Made by a program: the position numbers and the translations under genes
Notes under the pieces: generated by a model
Told to the model about the DNA's origin: nothing
The model's input: the letters and a program-made list of their open reading frames with translations, nothing else
Databases searched by the model: none
From: Candidatus Altarchaeales archaeon
GTDB lineage: Archaea > Altiarchaeota > Altiarchaeia > IMC4 > QMZM01
DNA: 6,519 nt
Direction of reading: 5' to 3'
Assembly (NCBI GenBank): GCA_003663045.1
Contig: QMZG01000064.1
Span: 1 to 6,519 of the forward strand
Shown here: positions 1 through 5,569 of the stretch, in pieces
Position numbering within the stretch: position 1 is the first letter of the stretch
Layout: every line of letters begins with the position of its first letter

Positions 1-1
1 A

Positions 2-112
2 GTCCATAAGCTAAAACTAAGGGATAGATACCAGTTAGCAGAAATCCCAAAAAAGTCAAGGGATGTGATTAAAAAACTAGAAATCGATATACCTATTACG
101 AAAAATGGTTAA
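2..112 (+). CDS. C-terminal tail of a + strand gene, product unknown (partial, 5' end outside the window)
   Basis: An open frame runs from the left edge to a TAA stop at 110-112 and encodes about 36 residues rich in Lys, Arg, Asp and Glu. It contains stretches such as KLKLRDRYQLAEIPKKSR and ends in DIPITKNG. The composition looks like a soluble cytosolic protein and is quite unlike the secreted proteins of the rest of the window. The frame is short, so chance is not excluded, but its charge pattern and its stop just before the convergent gene are what a real gene end would give. I do not recognise the family. It is convergent with the - strand operon: the two stop codons lie about 50 bases apart. 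Confidence 0.5.
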   Translation, partial: VHKLKLRDRYQLAEIPKKSRDVIKKLEIDIPITKNG

Positions 113-162
113 AGTTACGGATTAATTTCCTTTTAATTCCAGTAATATCCCAGCAGAAATTT
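113..162. other. Convergent intergenic spacer, weak T-rich terminator candidates
   Basis: This 50-base gap separates the ends of two convergent genes. On the + strand it holds T-rich runs (ATTTCC then TTTTAATTCC, about 124-139), which could act as an archaeal-type U-tract terminator for the + strand gene. For the - strand operon the best T-tracts lie further on, inside the end of the + gene (five T at 101-105 and six T at about 71-76, read on the - strand). I see no convincing hairpin. Termination here is an inference from gene arrangement and T-tracts only. Confidence 0.3.
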
Positions 163-771
163 CTATGGAGGTGTACATACACCAGGAGGAGAGGGAGGCG
201 TACAGCAACAACCCCATTCAGTACAGCAACCTTGTCTATAACCTGGTCCAAACACGATATCTAATCCATCACATAGGTCATTATTTTCTGCATTATAACA
301 TATCCCTTGATCTGTAGTAGATCCTGGAACAGTGGTTGTAGTTGAAGTGGTCGATGAAATAGTTGTAGTCACTATAACGGTTGTGGTAGTCACTGGCATT
401 GTTGTTGTAGTTGTTGTAGTGGGAAAGACGTCCTCACACGCACTTAGATCGAATTTCTCCACCCTACTTCCAGTAACTATATAATTTACCAATTGCACCG
501 CTATTATAATGATAATCAATCCAGAAATGACCTGTATCATCATCTTCTTTGCCCCGCCCCTTTCTTCCAGGTTCTCTGAAGTCATGAGTTTTATCCCTGC
601 AAGAATTATTATCAGTGCGGAGATTCCTATTGCTACAAATTGTACAATTCTAAGGACAATGCATATTACATAATTCCATTCTGCCTTTACCTCTTCTGGA
701 CCCTTGGCTCCTGTTGTTGATATCAAGAAGATCAGGAAAATCATAACGATGGTAAAAATTTTTTCCTTCAT
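163..771 (-). CDS. VirB2/TrbC-like pilin module with poly-Thr linker and Cys-rich C-terminal tail
   Basis: The chosen start gives 202 residues beginning MKEKIFTIVMIFLIFLIS, a good signal peptide with cleavage likely near TTGA/KG (about residue 22). A two-helix membrane hairpin follows: TM1 about 37-61, a short charged loop with LMTSENLEERGGAKK (62-76), and TM2 about 77-99. Two helices around a loop of the form (L/M)-T-S-x...A-K-K is the pattern of the VirB2/TrbC-like type IV secretion pilin family. After a short segment comes a linker at 118-153, where 22 of 36 residues are Thr, then a Cys-rich tail (C158, C167, C182, C183, C188-C190, C199) ending in TPP. Both ends should lie outside the cell. 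The frame is also open from ATGs at 804 and 855, but those add a charged extension before the signal peptide, and the one at 855 overlaps the previous gene. It is the last gene of the operon, 61 bases after its neighbour. The pilin assignment rests on pattern only; function is inferred. Confidence 0.75.
   Translation of the reverse strand: MKEKIFTIVMIFLIFLISTTGAKGPEEVKAEWNYVICIVLRIVQFVAIGISALIIILAGIKLMTSENLEERGGAKKMMIQVISGLIIIIIAVQLVNYIVTGSRVEKFDLSACEDVFPTTTTTTTMPVTTTTVIVTTTISSTTSTTTTVPGSTTDQGICYNAENNDLCDGLDIVFGPGYRQGCCTEWGCCCTPPSPPGVCTPP
313..420 (-). repeat. Poly-Thr coding low-complexity tract
   Basis: Alternating ACT, ACA and ACC codons encode about 36 residues of mostly Thr with a few Ser, Val, Ile and Pro. 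On the + strand this appears as repeated GTTGTAGT units. Such linkers are usually extended, often O-glycosylated spacers that hold a head domain away from the membrane. Shorter equivalents occur in three other genes of the window: residues 184-203 of the DUF333 protein, 195-203 of the Ig-like protein, and just before the protease domain at about 6361-6396. Confidence 0.8.
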
Positions 772-816
772 TTCTATTCTCTCTTCTTTATTTTTAATCT
801 CCATGTCGGCTTTTTC

Positions 817-840
817 CCATCTTATAAAAATCTTATAAGA
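817..840 (-). promoter_or_regulatory. Possible internal promoter: paired TATA-like elements before the last pilin gene
   Basis: Read on the - strand, TCTTATAAGA (840-831, a perfect 10-base palindrome) is followed by TTTTTATAAG (830-821). The two TTATAAG cores start 11 bases apart, about one helical turn. A TATA box centred near 825 would place transcription start near 799, which leaves a leader of about 28 bases before the ATG at 771 and lies downstream of the alternative ATG at 804. The element overlaps the last codons of the upstream gene. The region is AT-rich, so this could be chance. Confidence 0.4.
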
Positions 841-1651
841 AGGAGATCCACACATACCCTATGAATTTTACCGCTATTACTATTATAAGTAATGAAAGTA
901 TCACATATACCATCGATTTTTTGGCATTGTCTCTAGAAATGGAATCCTCTGAGGTAAGTAGCCTTATCCCATTAATAGTTAGCATTAAAATAGCAATCCC
1001 GGCGGCAATTCCATAGATTATCCCCTCAATGTCACCAACATTCTTTCTGAGTTCGCAATCCCCCTGGCATTGAAGACACATCTGTTTCAGTGCTATACAC
1101 TCCTCCTTTATTTTACTTTCAATTGTAGTTTCATTTAATATCCTGTCGCATTTTTTACCTATCTCCGTGCATACCTTTCCCACATTTTCACAGGCTCTAG
1201 GATCACTGAGGTCATAGAACAAACCATGTTCCTTATAAGCAGTATTGCAATACTCCTGCACCGAAACCGAGAAATGTACGCATTCTCCATCTGCCATACA
1301 TCTATAACCAAATTTACACCCCATGGTTTTGCATCTCAATGCAGGTAGATCAGAGCTTATACATGTATCCATCACCCATTTGCAACTACCACTAATGCCG
1401 CAAGGATTAAATTCACAGGAATCAATACCATAGTCTTCACAAATATTTATATCCTTATCACCATCTTTGCAGTTAATACAATCTACACCATTAAACCAAC
1501 ATCCTCCGGGGACATCAGATATAGTGTGACACTTGAGGGCAGTGCAAGGCGAAGTACATTTTTCCCCGCATTCGTCTCCAAGGGTAGGAGTTATCATGCT
1601 GAACAATAAGAGGATACTCACAGCCAGTTTTATCTCCCTATTTTTAACCAT
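833..1651 (-). CDS. Cys-rich exported protein with C-terminal VirB2/TrbC-like pilin module
   Basis: This protein has 272 residues. A signal peptide (MVKNREIKLAVSILLLFSM, cleavage near G25) leads into a Cys-rich region of about 175 residues with 24 cysteines (28 to 199), an even number that suits full disulfide pairing. I do not recognise its fold; spacings such as CxxxC, CxxC and CxxxxC suggest several small knots. The C-terminus is a two-helix hairpin: TM1 about 208-231, a loop with LLTSEDSISRDNAKK (231-245), and TM2 about 247-266. This matches the hairpin of the next gene residue for residue at L-x-T-S-E, R-x-x-A-K-K, the Ile-rich second helix and its I-A-V. The two are therefore paralogous pilin modules, but here the Cys-rich head precedes the membrane part. 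The start overlaps the end of the upstream gene by 22 bases and has no Shine-Dalgarno sequence, which suggests translational coupling. A role as a structural subunit is inferred. Confidence 0.75.
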   Translation of the reverse strand: MVKNREIKLAVSILLLFSMITPTLGDECGEKCTSPCTALKCHTISDVPGGCWFNGVDCINCKDGDKDINICEDYGIDSCEFNPCGISGSCKWVMDTCISSDLPALRCKTMGCKFGYRCMADGECVHFSVSVQEYCNTAYKEHGLFYDLSDPRACENVGKVCTEIGKKCDRILNETTIESKIKEECIALKQMCLQCQGDCELRKNVGDIEGIIYGIAAGIAILMLTINGIRLLTSEDSISRDNAKKSMVYVILSLLIIVIAVKFIGYVWISFL

Positions 1652-2508
1652 TCTTTTTTGTATGCTATAATAATTACCAGAATTATTATGATCAGGAGTA
1701 ACACCATTAAACCCAGATTGTCTGCAGGTTTCTCACAGTCCGGATCCTCTCCTATTTTACAGTCGGGGTCACATTTTCCATCCTCTACCTTATCACAGTA
1801 ACCATCCTCTCCTCCAGAAGCACAGTCTTGAGGACAATTTCCATAGTTCTCCATTGGGTATTCACAGATTTTATTTCCACATATTTTTACTGGTATCTCA
1901 GTGGTAGTAGTCATCAGAGTTGTTGTTATTCCACAATCTGGATCCTCTCCAGCTTTGCAGTCAGGATCGCAGATTCCATCACTCAATGGATTACAAAGAT
2001 CATCTCTCTTTCTGGGAGAACAGTCTTCAGGACATGTAATGGCATTCTCATCCTCATCCGTCTCACATATACCGTTTTGATTGCACTTCACTAATACGGT
2101 CAGAGAATTGGATCGAATCGTTCCTATAGAGGTGTAAACAGTGGTGGCTGGAATCTTGAATCTTCCAAAGTATAACGGTTTAATTTTATAGGTAATATTC
2201 CTCTCAGAGTTGGCGTCTATGGTCAGAACACCTTCATAATATGGGGGTGCAGAAGTAATTTCCTCTGGAATATTCCTCTTCAAATCACCCATATCTACGG
2301 CTTCCGCACCACCAAATCTCTCCTTGATGATTACCTTTACCCTATATGAAAGCTCATTGGTTATAGAAATGGTAACTGGAAGTATATCTCCCTTTACGAT
2401 TTCTTGGGGTGCAGTTTTCTCAACCACCACACCTGTGCCAGCTTCTGATGTAATCCCTATTCTCACTATCAATGATGTAACTAATAATAACAAAATTATC
2501 TTTCTCAT
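1630..2508 (-). CDS. Type I membrane protein: Ig-like head, two Cys/Asp modules, C-terminal anchor
   Basis: This protein has 292 residues. The signal peptide is about 1-24 (MRKIILLLLVTSLIV...). Residues about 26-141 look like an Ig-like beta-sandwich of the kind found in archaeal and bacterial surface proteins (TAPQEIVKGDILPVTISITN early, then alternating hydrophobic strands to SLTVLV). Two copies of a Cys/Asp module follow at 142-192 and 210-258, separated by a short Thr-rich linker. Each has C-x4-I-C, C-P-x-D-C, D-G-x-C-D-P-D-C and G-E-D-P-D-C. A hydrophobic anchor at about 265-283 is followed by a short basic cytoplasmic tail (KKEWLKIGR). The domain order implies an exposed head on a stiff, probably disulfide- and perhaps calcium-stabilised stalk. 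The start follows the upstream stop by 17 bases without a clear ribosome binding site. Stalk and anchor are paralogous to those of the DUF333 protein two genes upstream. Binding partner unknown. Confidence 0.75.
   Translation of the reverse strand: MRKIILLLLVTSLIVRIGITSEAGTGVVVEKTAPQEIVKGDILPVTISITNELSYRVKVIIKERFGGAEAVDMGDLKRNIPEEITSAPPYYEGVLTIDANSERNITYKIKPLYFGRFKIPATTVYTSIGTIRSNSLTVLVKCNQNGICETDEDENAITCPEDCSPRKRDDLCNPLSDGICDPDCKAGEDPDCGITTTLMTTTTEIPVKICGNKICEYPMENYGNCPQDCASGGEDGYCDKVEDGKCDPDCKIGEDPDCEKPADNLGLMVLLLIIIILVIIIAYKKEWLKIGR
1735..2085 (-). repeat. Two Cys/Asp-rich modules in the Ig-like membrane protein
   Basis: Copy 1 lies at 1933-2085 and copy 2 at 1735-1881. Each encodes about 50 residues with eight conserved cysteines and the sequence C-D-P-D-C-x-x-G-E-D-P-D-C at its end. 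The dense Asp/Asn/Glu between cysteines suggests metal (calcium) binding, which is an inference. Copy 2 resembles the second module at 4743-4892 in the DUF333 gene more closely than it resembles its own neighbour; both contain D-x-Y-C-D...E-D-G-K-C-D-P-D-C. Confidence 0.8.
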
Positions 2509-2525
2509 CTTAATTTCATCTTAAT

Positions 2526-4640
2526 TTAACACCCCCATACCTCGGAGTTGGACGGACATGGAAATGTTCCCGCGTCATTTCTGCAATTGAAGTAACTACA
2601 ATATGGGTATCCGGGGTAACCTGAAATTCCAAAAGGCGTATATGGAGTATCCCAATTTCCTGTAGTCTCGATAATATTCCATTTAGGTGATTGAGGGAAT
2701 TTAACCAGATTATAGCAATGACCAGGACCAGTGTTTGCATAGACCTCGTCTGGTTTATAGCCTACGATCCTCAGCATGGTAGCTACCGAATTGGCATAAT
2801 CACAACACGTTCCAGTATTTATTACCTCCATACTTGCATACGTTGGAAGATCTGCAAATCTACATGTATTTTTATTCATTGCAACATCACTCCTCCATCC
2901 CACGGAACTTACCGATACGTAGCCTGTACAGGGTAATGACTGTGCTTCTCTGTTATAGGCATGCCAGCTGCAACTACACGTATCCATGTCTTGTATGCAG
3001 CACTCCCCCCCCTTAAGACAGTAACTCATCCCGGCACAACATATCTCCGGCCAGAAGTAATCTGTCATGAATTTCTCGGCTGGACCAAAGCCATAGATGA
3101 TATATAATCCAGCACATTTTTTCAATTCATCACTTGTAGTTATACCGGGAATCGTATCCAACTCAGACTCCATTAATACATCCTCACACTGATCATGACA
3201 TTCCTTCGTGCAATTATTCTTACAACAATAGATGGCCTCTCTCGCTCTCTTCCATAGCTCTGGGCGACAGACCTCATATATATCGCATGAATAGCTAATT
3301 TCATTTCCCGTGATGACTAAGGGGCCTTGACGCCCTGGCCAGTATTCCTCGCAGGGGGTTCTGATAGCACAACACCAGGGGATTTTGACGTTATGCCAAA
3401 CATCACGTGAATTCAAACCAAGTTTATCCTCAACCTCAAAGGTGATGTTATGTATCCCTTCAGAAAGAGGGGGTACCATCGGAGGGGTTGTTAATAGATT
3501 ATATTCCCCAGAATCCTCAAATATCTTGAATTCATCTATAACTCCGTCTCCGCTGGATATCCATTTAACACTATAGGGGGGCAAACCACCAGAGGCTGTT
3601 CCAGTAAAGTTTAATAGACATTTTTCAACTGGATACGTCTTTGGCTCATGAATAACACAGAGATCTTGTATGGTTAGTTCTGCAATCCCAGACCTTACCT
3701 CAAGACCCCTATATCTCCATCTACCTTCTAAAAATTTACTCATATCATCTGCAAATATAAAATATATTCTCTCATTGGTATTCTCATTAATTGCCAATAC
3801 CTCTGTATATCCACTGGAGGCGGTACCAACCCTTCTGGGAGGGCTAATGGTGGTAGCACCACAGATTAAAATATCTGAAACAATTGGAATGAAATCCTCC
3901 ATAAATGCATTACATACATTTTTGCAAAATGGTGCAGGAACACTTCCAAGGCCGCCGATAAAATCATCCTCACCAATTAGGAAGTAATAATCTCCGGTGT
4001 TTTCATCCAACACCAATGTAAAAAATCCCGGAGGATAACAATTAACACACTTATTGGGAAATATTACCTTCACTCCAGGATCGGTTATCTCATATAAGAA
4101 ACTACTGTCAAACGTGAGATATAAAATATTCCCAGCGGGGCTGAGGCTTCTATTGTAGAAATATAATTTATCAATTTCGTAGTGATCTGTCTCACTTCTC
4201 TCACCAGGGGGATTACAGGCTGTAAGATTACATGCTGAGCCAACACAATCCAGATCATAAAGACTAATGCCGTCTGCCTCTATATTTACTATCCTTGCTA
4301 TCAGAGGATCAACCACATAAATCTCCATCGAATCTGTAGCTGTCCTGTTCATGCAATCAGTAACATTCAACGTAAGGGTGTACTTTCCCAGAGAAAAGTT
4401 CATACTGTCCTTAATAAGTTCATCACCAGTCCCTATCGGAGTATCGTTAAGAAACCATTCGTAGAGATAGTATGGAGGGCTGAAGCACGGTGTGCCAAAT
4501 CTCGCATGACCTTTAAAGGTTACATTAACTCCCGGGCTACGAATGATATAGTTTTTTGGCGAGACAATAATACCTGATACGTTGTTTAAGAGTGCAAATA
4601 TCAAGATCGTTACAAGAGTAGATATAATAATCCTTTTCAT
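2526..4640 (-). CDS. Secreted PKD-domain protein with C-terminal transglutaminase-like domain
   Basis: This protein has 704 residues. The signal peptide is about 1-23 (MKRIIISTLVTILIFALLNN...). Residues about 24-112 form a PKD/Ig-like domain (YEWFLNDTPIG, then GKYTLTLNVTD), and about 330-418 a second (PPYSVKWISSGDG, then GIHNITFEVEDKLG). The part between and the Cys-rich part at 423-590 are not recognised. Residues about 590-665 match a transglutaminase core: GTCCDYA with the nucleophile at C612, then a hydrophobic helix with LRIVGYKPDEV, then GHCYNLV with H641, and WNIIETTG, where E658 stands in place of the usual Asp. The mature protein has 39 cysteines, an odd number that leaves one unpaired, as a catalytic thiol requires, and ten N-x-S/T sequons. 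There is no C-terminal anchor, so it is probably released or bound to partners. Its activity could be cross-linking, deamidation or proteolysis. The start follows the upstream stop by six bases (TAATGAAGGATG), indicating coupling. Confidence 0.78.
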   Translation of the reverse strand: MKRIIISTLVTILIFALLNNVSGIIVSPKNYIIRSPGVNVTFKGHARFGTPCFSPPYYLYEWFLNDTPIGTGDELIKDSMNFSLGKYTLTLNVTDCMNRTATDSMEIYVVDPLIARIVNIEADGISLYDLDCVGSACNLTACNPPGERSETDHYEIDKLYFYNRSLSPAGNILYLTFDSSFLYEITDPGVKVIFPNKCVNCYPPGFFTLVLDENTGDYYFLIGEDDFIGGLGSVPAPFCKNVCNAFMEDFIPIVSDILICGATTISPPRRVGTASSGYTEVLAINENTNERIYFIFADDMSKFLEGRWRYRGLEVRSGIAELTIQDLCVIHEPKTYPVEKCLLNFTGTASGGLPPYSVKWISSGDGVIDEFKIFEDSGEYNLLTTPPMVPPLSEGIHNITFEVEDKLGLNSRDVWHNVKIPWCCAIRTPCEEYWPGRQGPLVITGNEISYSCDIYEVCRPELWKRAREAIYCCKNNCTKECHDQCEDVLMESELDTIPGITTSDELKKCAGLYIIYGFGPAEKFMTDYFWPEICCAGMSYCLKGGECCIQDMDTCSCSWHAYNREAQSLPCTGYVSVSSVGWRSDVAMNKNTCRFADLPTYASMEVINTGTCCDYANSVATMLRIVGYKPDEVYANTGPGHCYNLVKFPQSPKWNIIETTGNWDTPYTPFGISGYPGYPYCSYFNCRNDAGTFPCPSNSEVWGC

Positions 4641-4646
4641 CCTTCA

Positions 4647-5510
4647 TTATTCCTCTCTCATCTTTTTGTAGATTATAATAACAATAATTATTACAAATAA
4701 AACTATGATGTAGGGCCAGTAACCCGGCAAATAACCAAATCCGCAATCTGGATCTTCTCCACTCTTACAGTCTGGATCACATTTTCCATCCTCTAATGCA
4801 TCACAGTAATTATCTTCACCTCCGGATGGACAGTCCTCTGGACAGGTGAAATAATTTTCCCCCCTCTTTGGTTCACAGATATGATCCCCACATCTCTTTA
4901 TTGGCGTTTCCGTGGTGGTAGTTATTTTTATTGTAGTAGTTATTTCTGTAATTGTTGTTGTCACAACTACACAGTCTGGATCCTCTTCAGGCATTTCCTG
5001 TTCAACGCAATCTGGATCGCATATACCGTCTTTAACCTTATCACAATACATATCAAAAGAACCGGAAGGGCAATCCTTAGGACAGTTTTCATAGTTCTCT
5101 TCTAATGCAGCACAAACACCATCTCCACATCTCCCTGCTCTAAATTCTAATTCCATTAGTTTTGTAACTTCAATCTCTTCTCCATTCTCCAAAACACAGA
5201 CAGCACATTCTTCTGAGAATATAGAAGAACATTTTTCTGGATCAGATATGGTCTTTAATTCATATCCCTTTTTCTTACAGTAACTGTATTCTTTACCGCA
5301 TTTCCCCTCTAGAAAATCCCAGGAATCACAGGTAGAGCCATCCGGTAATTTACAGATTCCGAACTCTCCATCTGGAGTTTCCTCTATCATCCATTCATAA
5401 CCCAATTTCTCACAATAAACCGCAGAAGGATCCACCAACCCAAATCCAGGTTCAGTAAGGATTAAAATTGCAATTATAACCACCAATAATTCTTTTTTCA
5501 TTCTAATCAT
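4647..5510 (-). CDS. DUF333-domain type I membrane protein with two Cys/Asp modules and poly-Thr linker
   Basis: This protein has 287 residues. The signal peptide is about 1-24. Residues 27-72 fit DUF333, a short Cys-rich domain of unknown role often labelled 'putative hemolysin': DPSAVYCEKLGYEW, then GICKLPDGSTCDSWDFLEGKC. A degenerate second copy may follow at 77-118 (YCKKKGYEL... C-x-V-C-x-L-E-N-G). Two Cys/Asp modules at 128-180 and 207-256 flank a Thr-rich linker (184-203). The chain ends with a membrane helix at about 264-281 and the tail KKMREE. The start at 5510 is supported by a strong ribosome binding site seven bases upstream; a second ATG at 5501 is less well placed. The 'hemolysin' label has no functional support here. 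A stalked surface receptor or scaffold is the most that can be inferred. It shares its whole C-terminal half with the Ig-like protein two genes downstream. Confidence 0.8.
   Translation of the reverse strand: MIRMKKELLVVIIAILILTEPGFGLVDPSAVYCEKLGYEWMIEETPDGEFGICKLPDGSTCDSWDFLEGKCGKEYSYCKKKGYELKTISDPEKCSSIFSEECAVCVLENGEEIEVTKLMELEFRAGRCGDGVCAALEENYENCPKDCPSGSFDMYCDKVKDGICDPDCVEQEMPEEDPDCVVVTTTITEITTTIKITTTTETPIKRCGDHICEPKRGENYFTCPEDCPSGGEDNYCDALEDGKCDPDCKSGEDPDCGFGYLPGYWPYIIVLFVIIIVIIIYKKMREE
4743..5129 (-). repeat. Two Cys/Asp-rich modules in the DUF333 protein
   Basis: Copy 1 is at 4971-5129 and copy 2 at 4743-4892. Both carry C-G-D-x-x-C, E-N-Y-x-x-C-P-x-D-C-P-S-G, D-G-x-C-D-P-D-C and E-D-P-D-C. 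Copy 1 has an insertion before its last E-D-P-D-C (VEQEMPE). The poly-Thr linker lies between them (about 4902-4961). Together with the pair at 1735-2085 there are four copies in two genes, best explained by duplication of a stalk unit within the operon. Confidence 0.8.
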
Positions 5511-5517
5511 TTTTGTT

Positions 5518-5525
5518 TCACCTCC
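5518..5525 (-). promoter_or_regulatory. Strong Shine-Dalgarno site (GGAGGTGA) for the DUF333 gene
   Basis: Read on the - strand, GGAGGTGA is fully complementary to the 3' end of 16S rRNA and lies seven bases before the ATG at 5510. This fixes the start of the DUF333 gene. No other gene of the operon has a comparable site; the rest seem to depend on overlap or close spacing. Confidence 0.85.
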
Positions 5526-5540
5526 ATATATTTATATTTA
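5526..5540 (-). promoter_or_regulatory. AT-rich TATA-like block before the DUF333 gene
   Basis: The - strand reads TAAATATAAATATAT just upstream of the ribosome binding site. It resembles an archaeal TATA box, but normal spacing would put the transcription start near 5505, past the ribosome binding site and first ATG. It is therefore a poor fit as a promoter for this start unless initiation is displaced or the ATG at 5501 is used leaderless. Confidence 0.25.
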
Positions 5541-5569
5541 GGTAGGAATTTAGTAGGTAGGAAATTTAG
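5539..5569. repeat. Tandem 15/16-base imperfect direct repeat between protease and DUF333 genes
   Basis: On the + strand TAGGTAGGAATTTAG (5539-5553) is followed directly by TAGGTAGGAAATTTAG (5554-5569), which differs by one inserted A. The repeat overlaps the protease stop codon (5566-5568) and abuts the AT-rich block. It could be an operator for a regulator that binds direct repeats, an RNA processing or stability element, or a slippage duplication. Confidence 0.6.

Noticed and set aside
313..420. GTTGTAGT-like repetition taken as a satellite or CRISPR-like repeat
   Set aside because: Units are irregular, without spacers, and explained by Thr codons (ACT/ACA/ACC) in a continuous frame that stays open on both sides.
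772..855. Longer versions of the terminal pilin starting at 855 or 804
   Set aside because: They put 17 to 28 mostly charged residues before the signal peptide. The start at 855 overlaps the previous gene and lacks a Shine-Dalgarno site. The start at 804 cannot be excluded.
2516..2740. A 74-residue - strand frame overlapping the transglutaminase core
   Set aside because: It overlaps a different frame that carries the catalytic Cys, His and Glu motifs. It has no motif of its own.
4537..4746. A 69-residue - strand frame across the junction of the DUF333 and transglutaminase genes
   Set aside because: It overlaps both genes in another frame and has no recognisable features. The junction TAATGAAGGATG is explained by coupled translation.
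1828..5105. Other + strand open frames opposite the stalk and transglutaminase genes
   Set aside because: Each is short, antisense to a well-supported gene and lacks protein-like features; the runs of Ser, Cys and Val mirror the Thr and Cys codons of the real strand.
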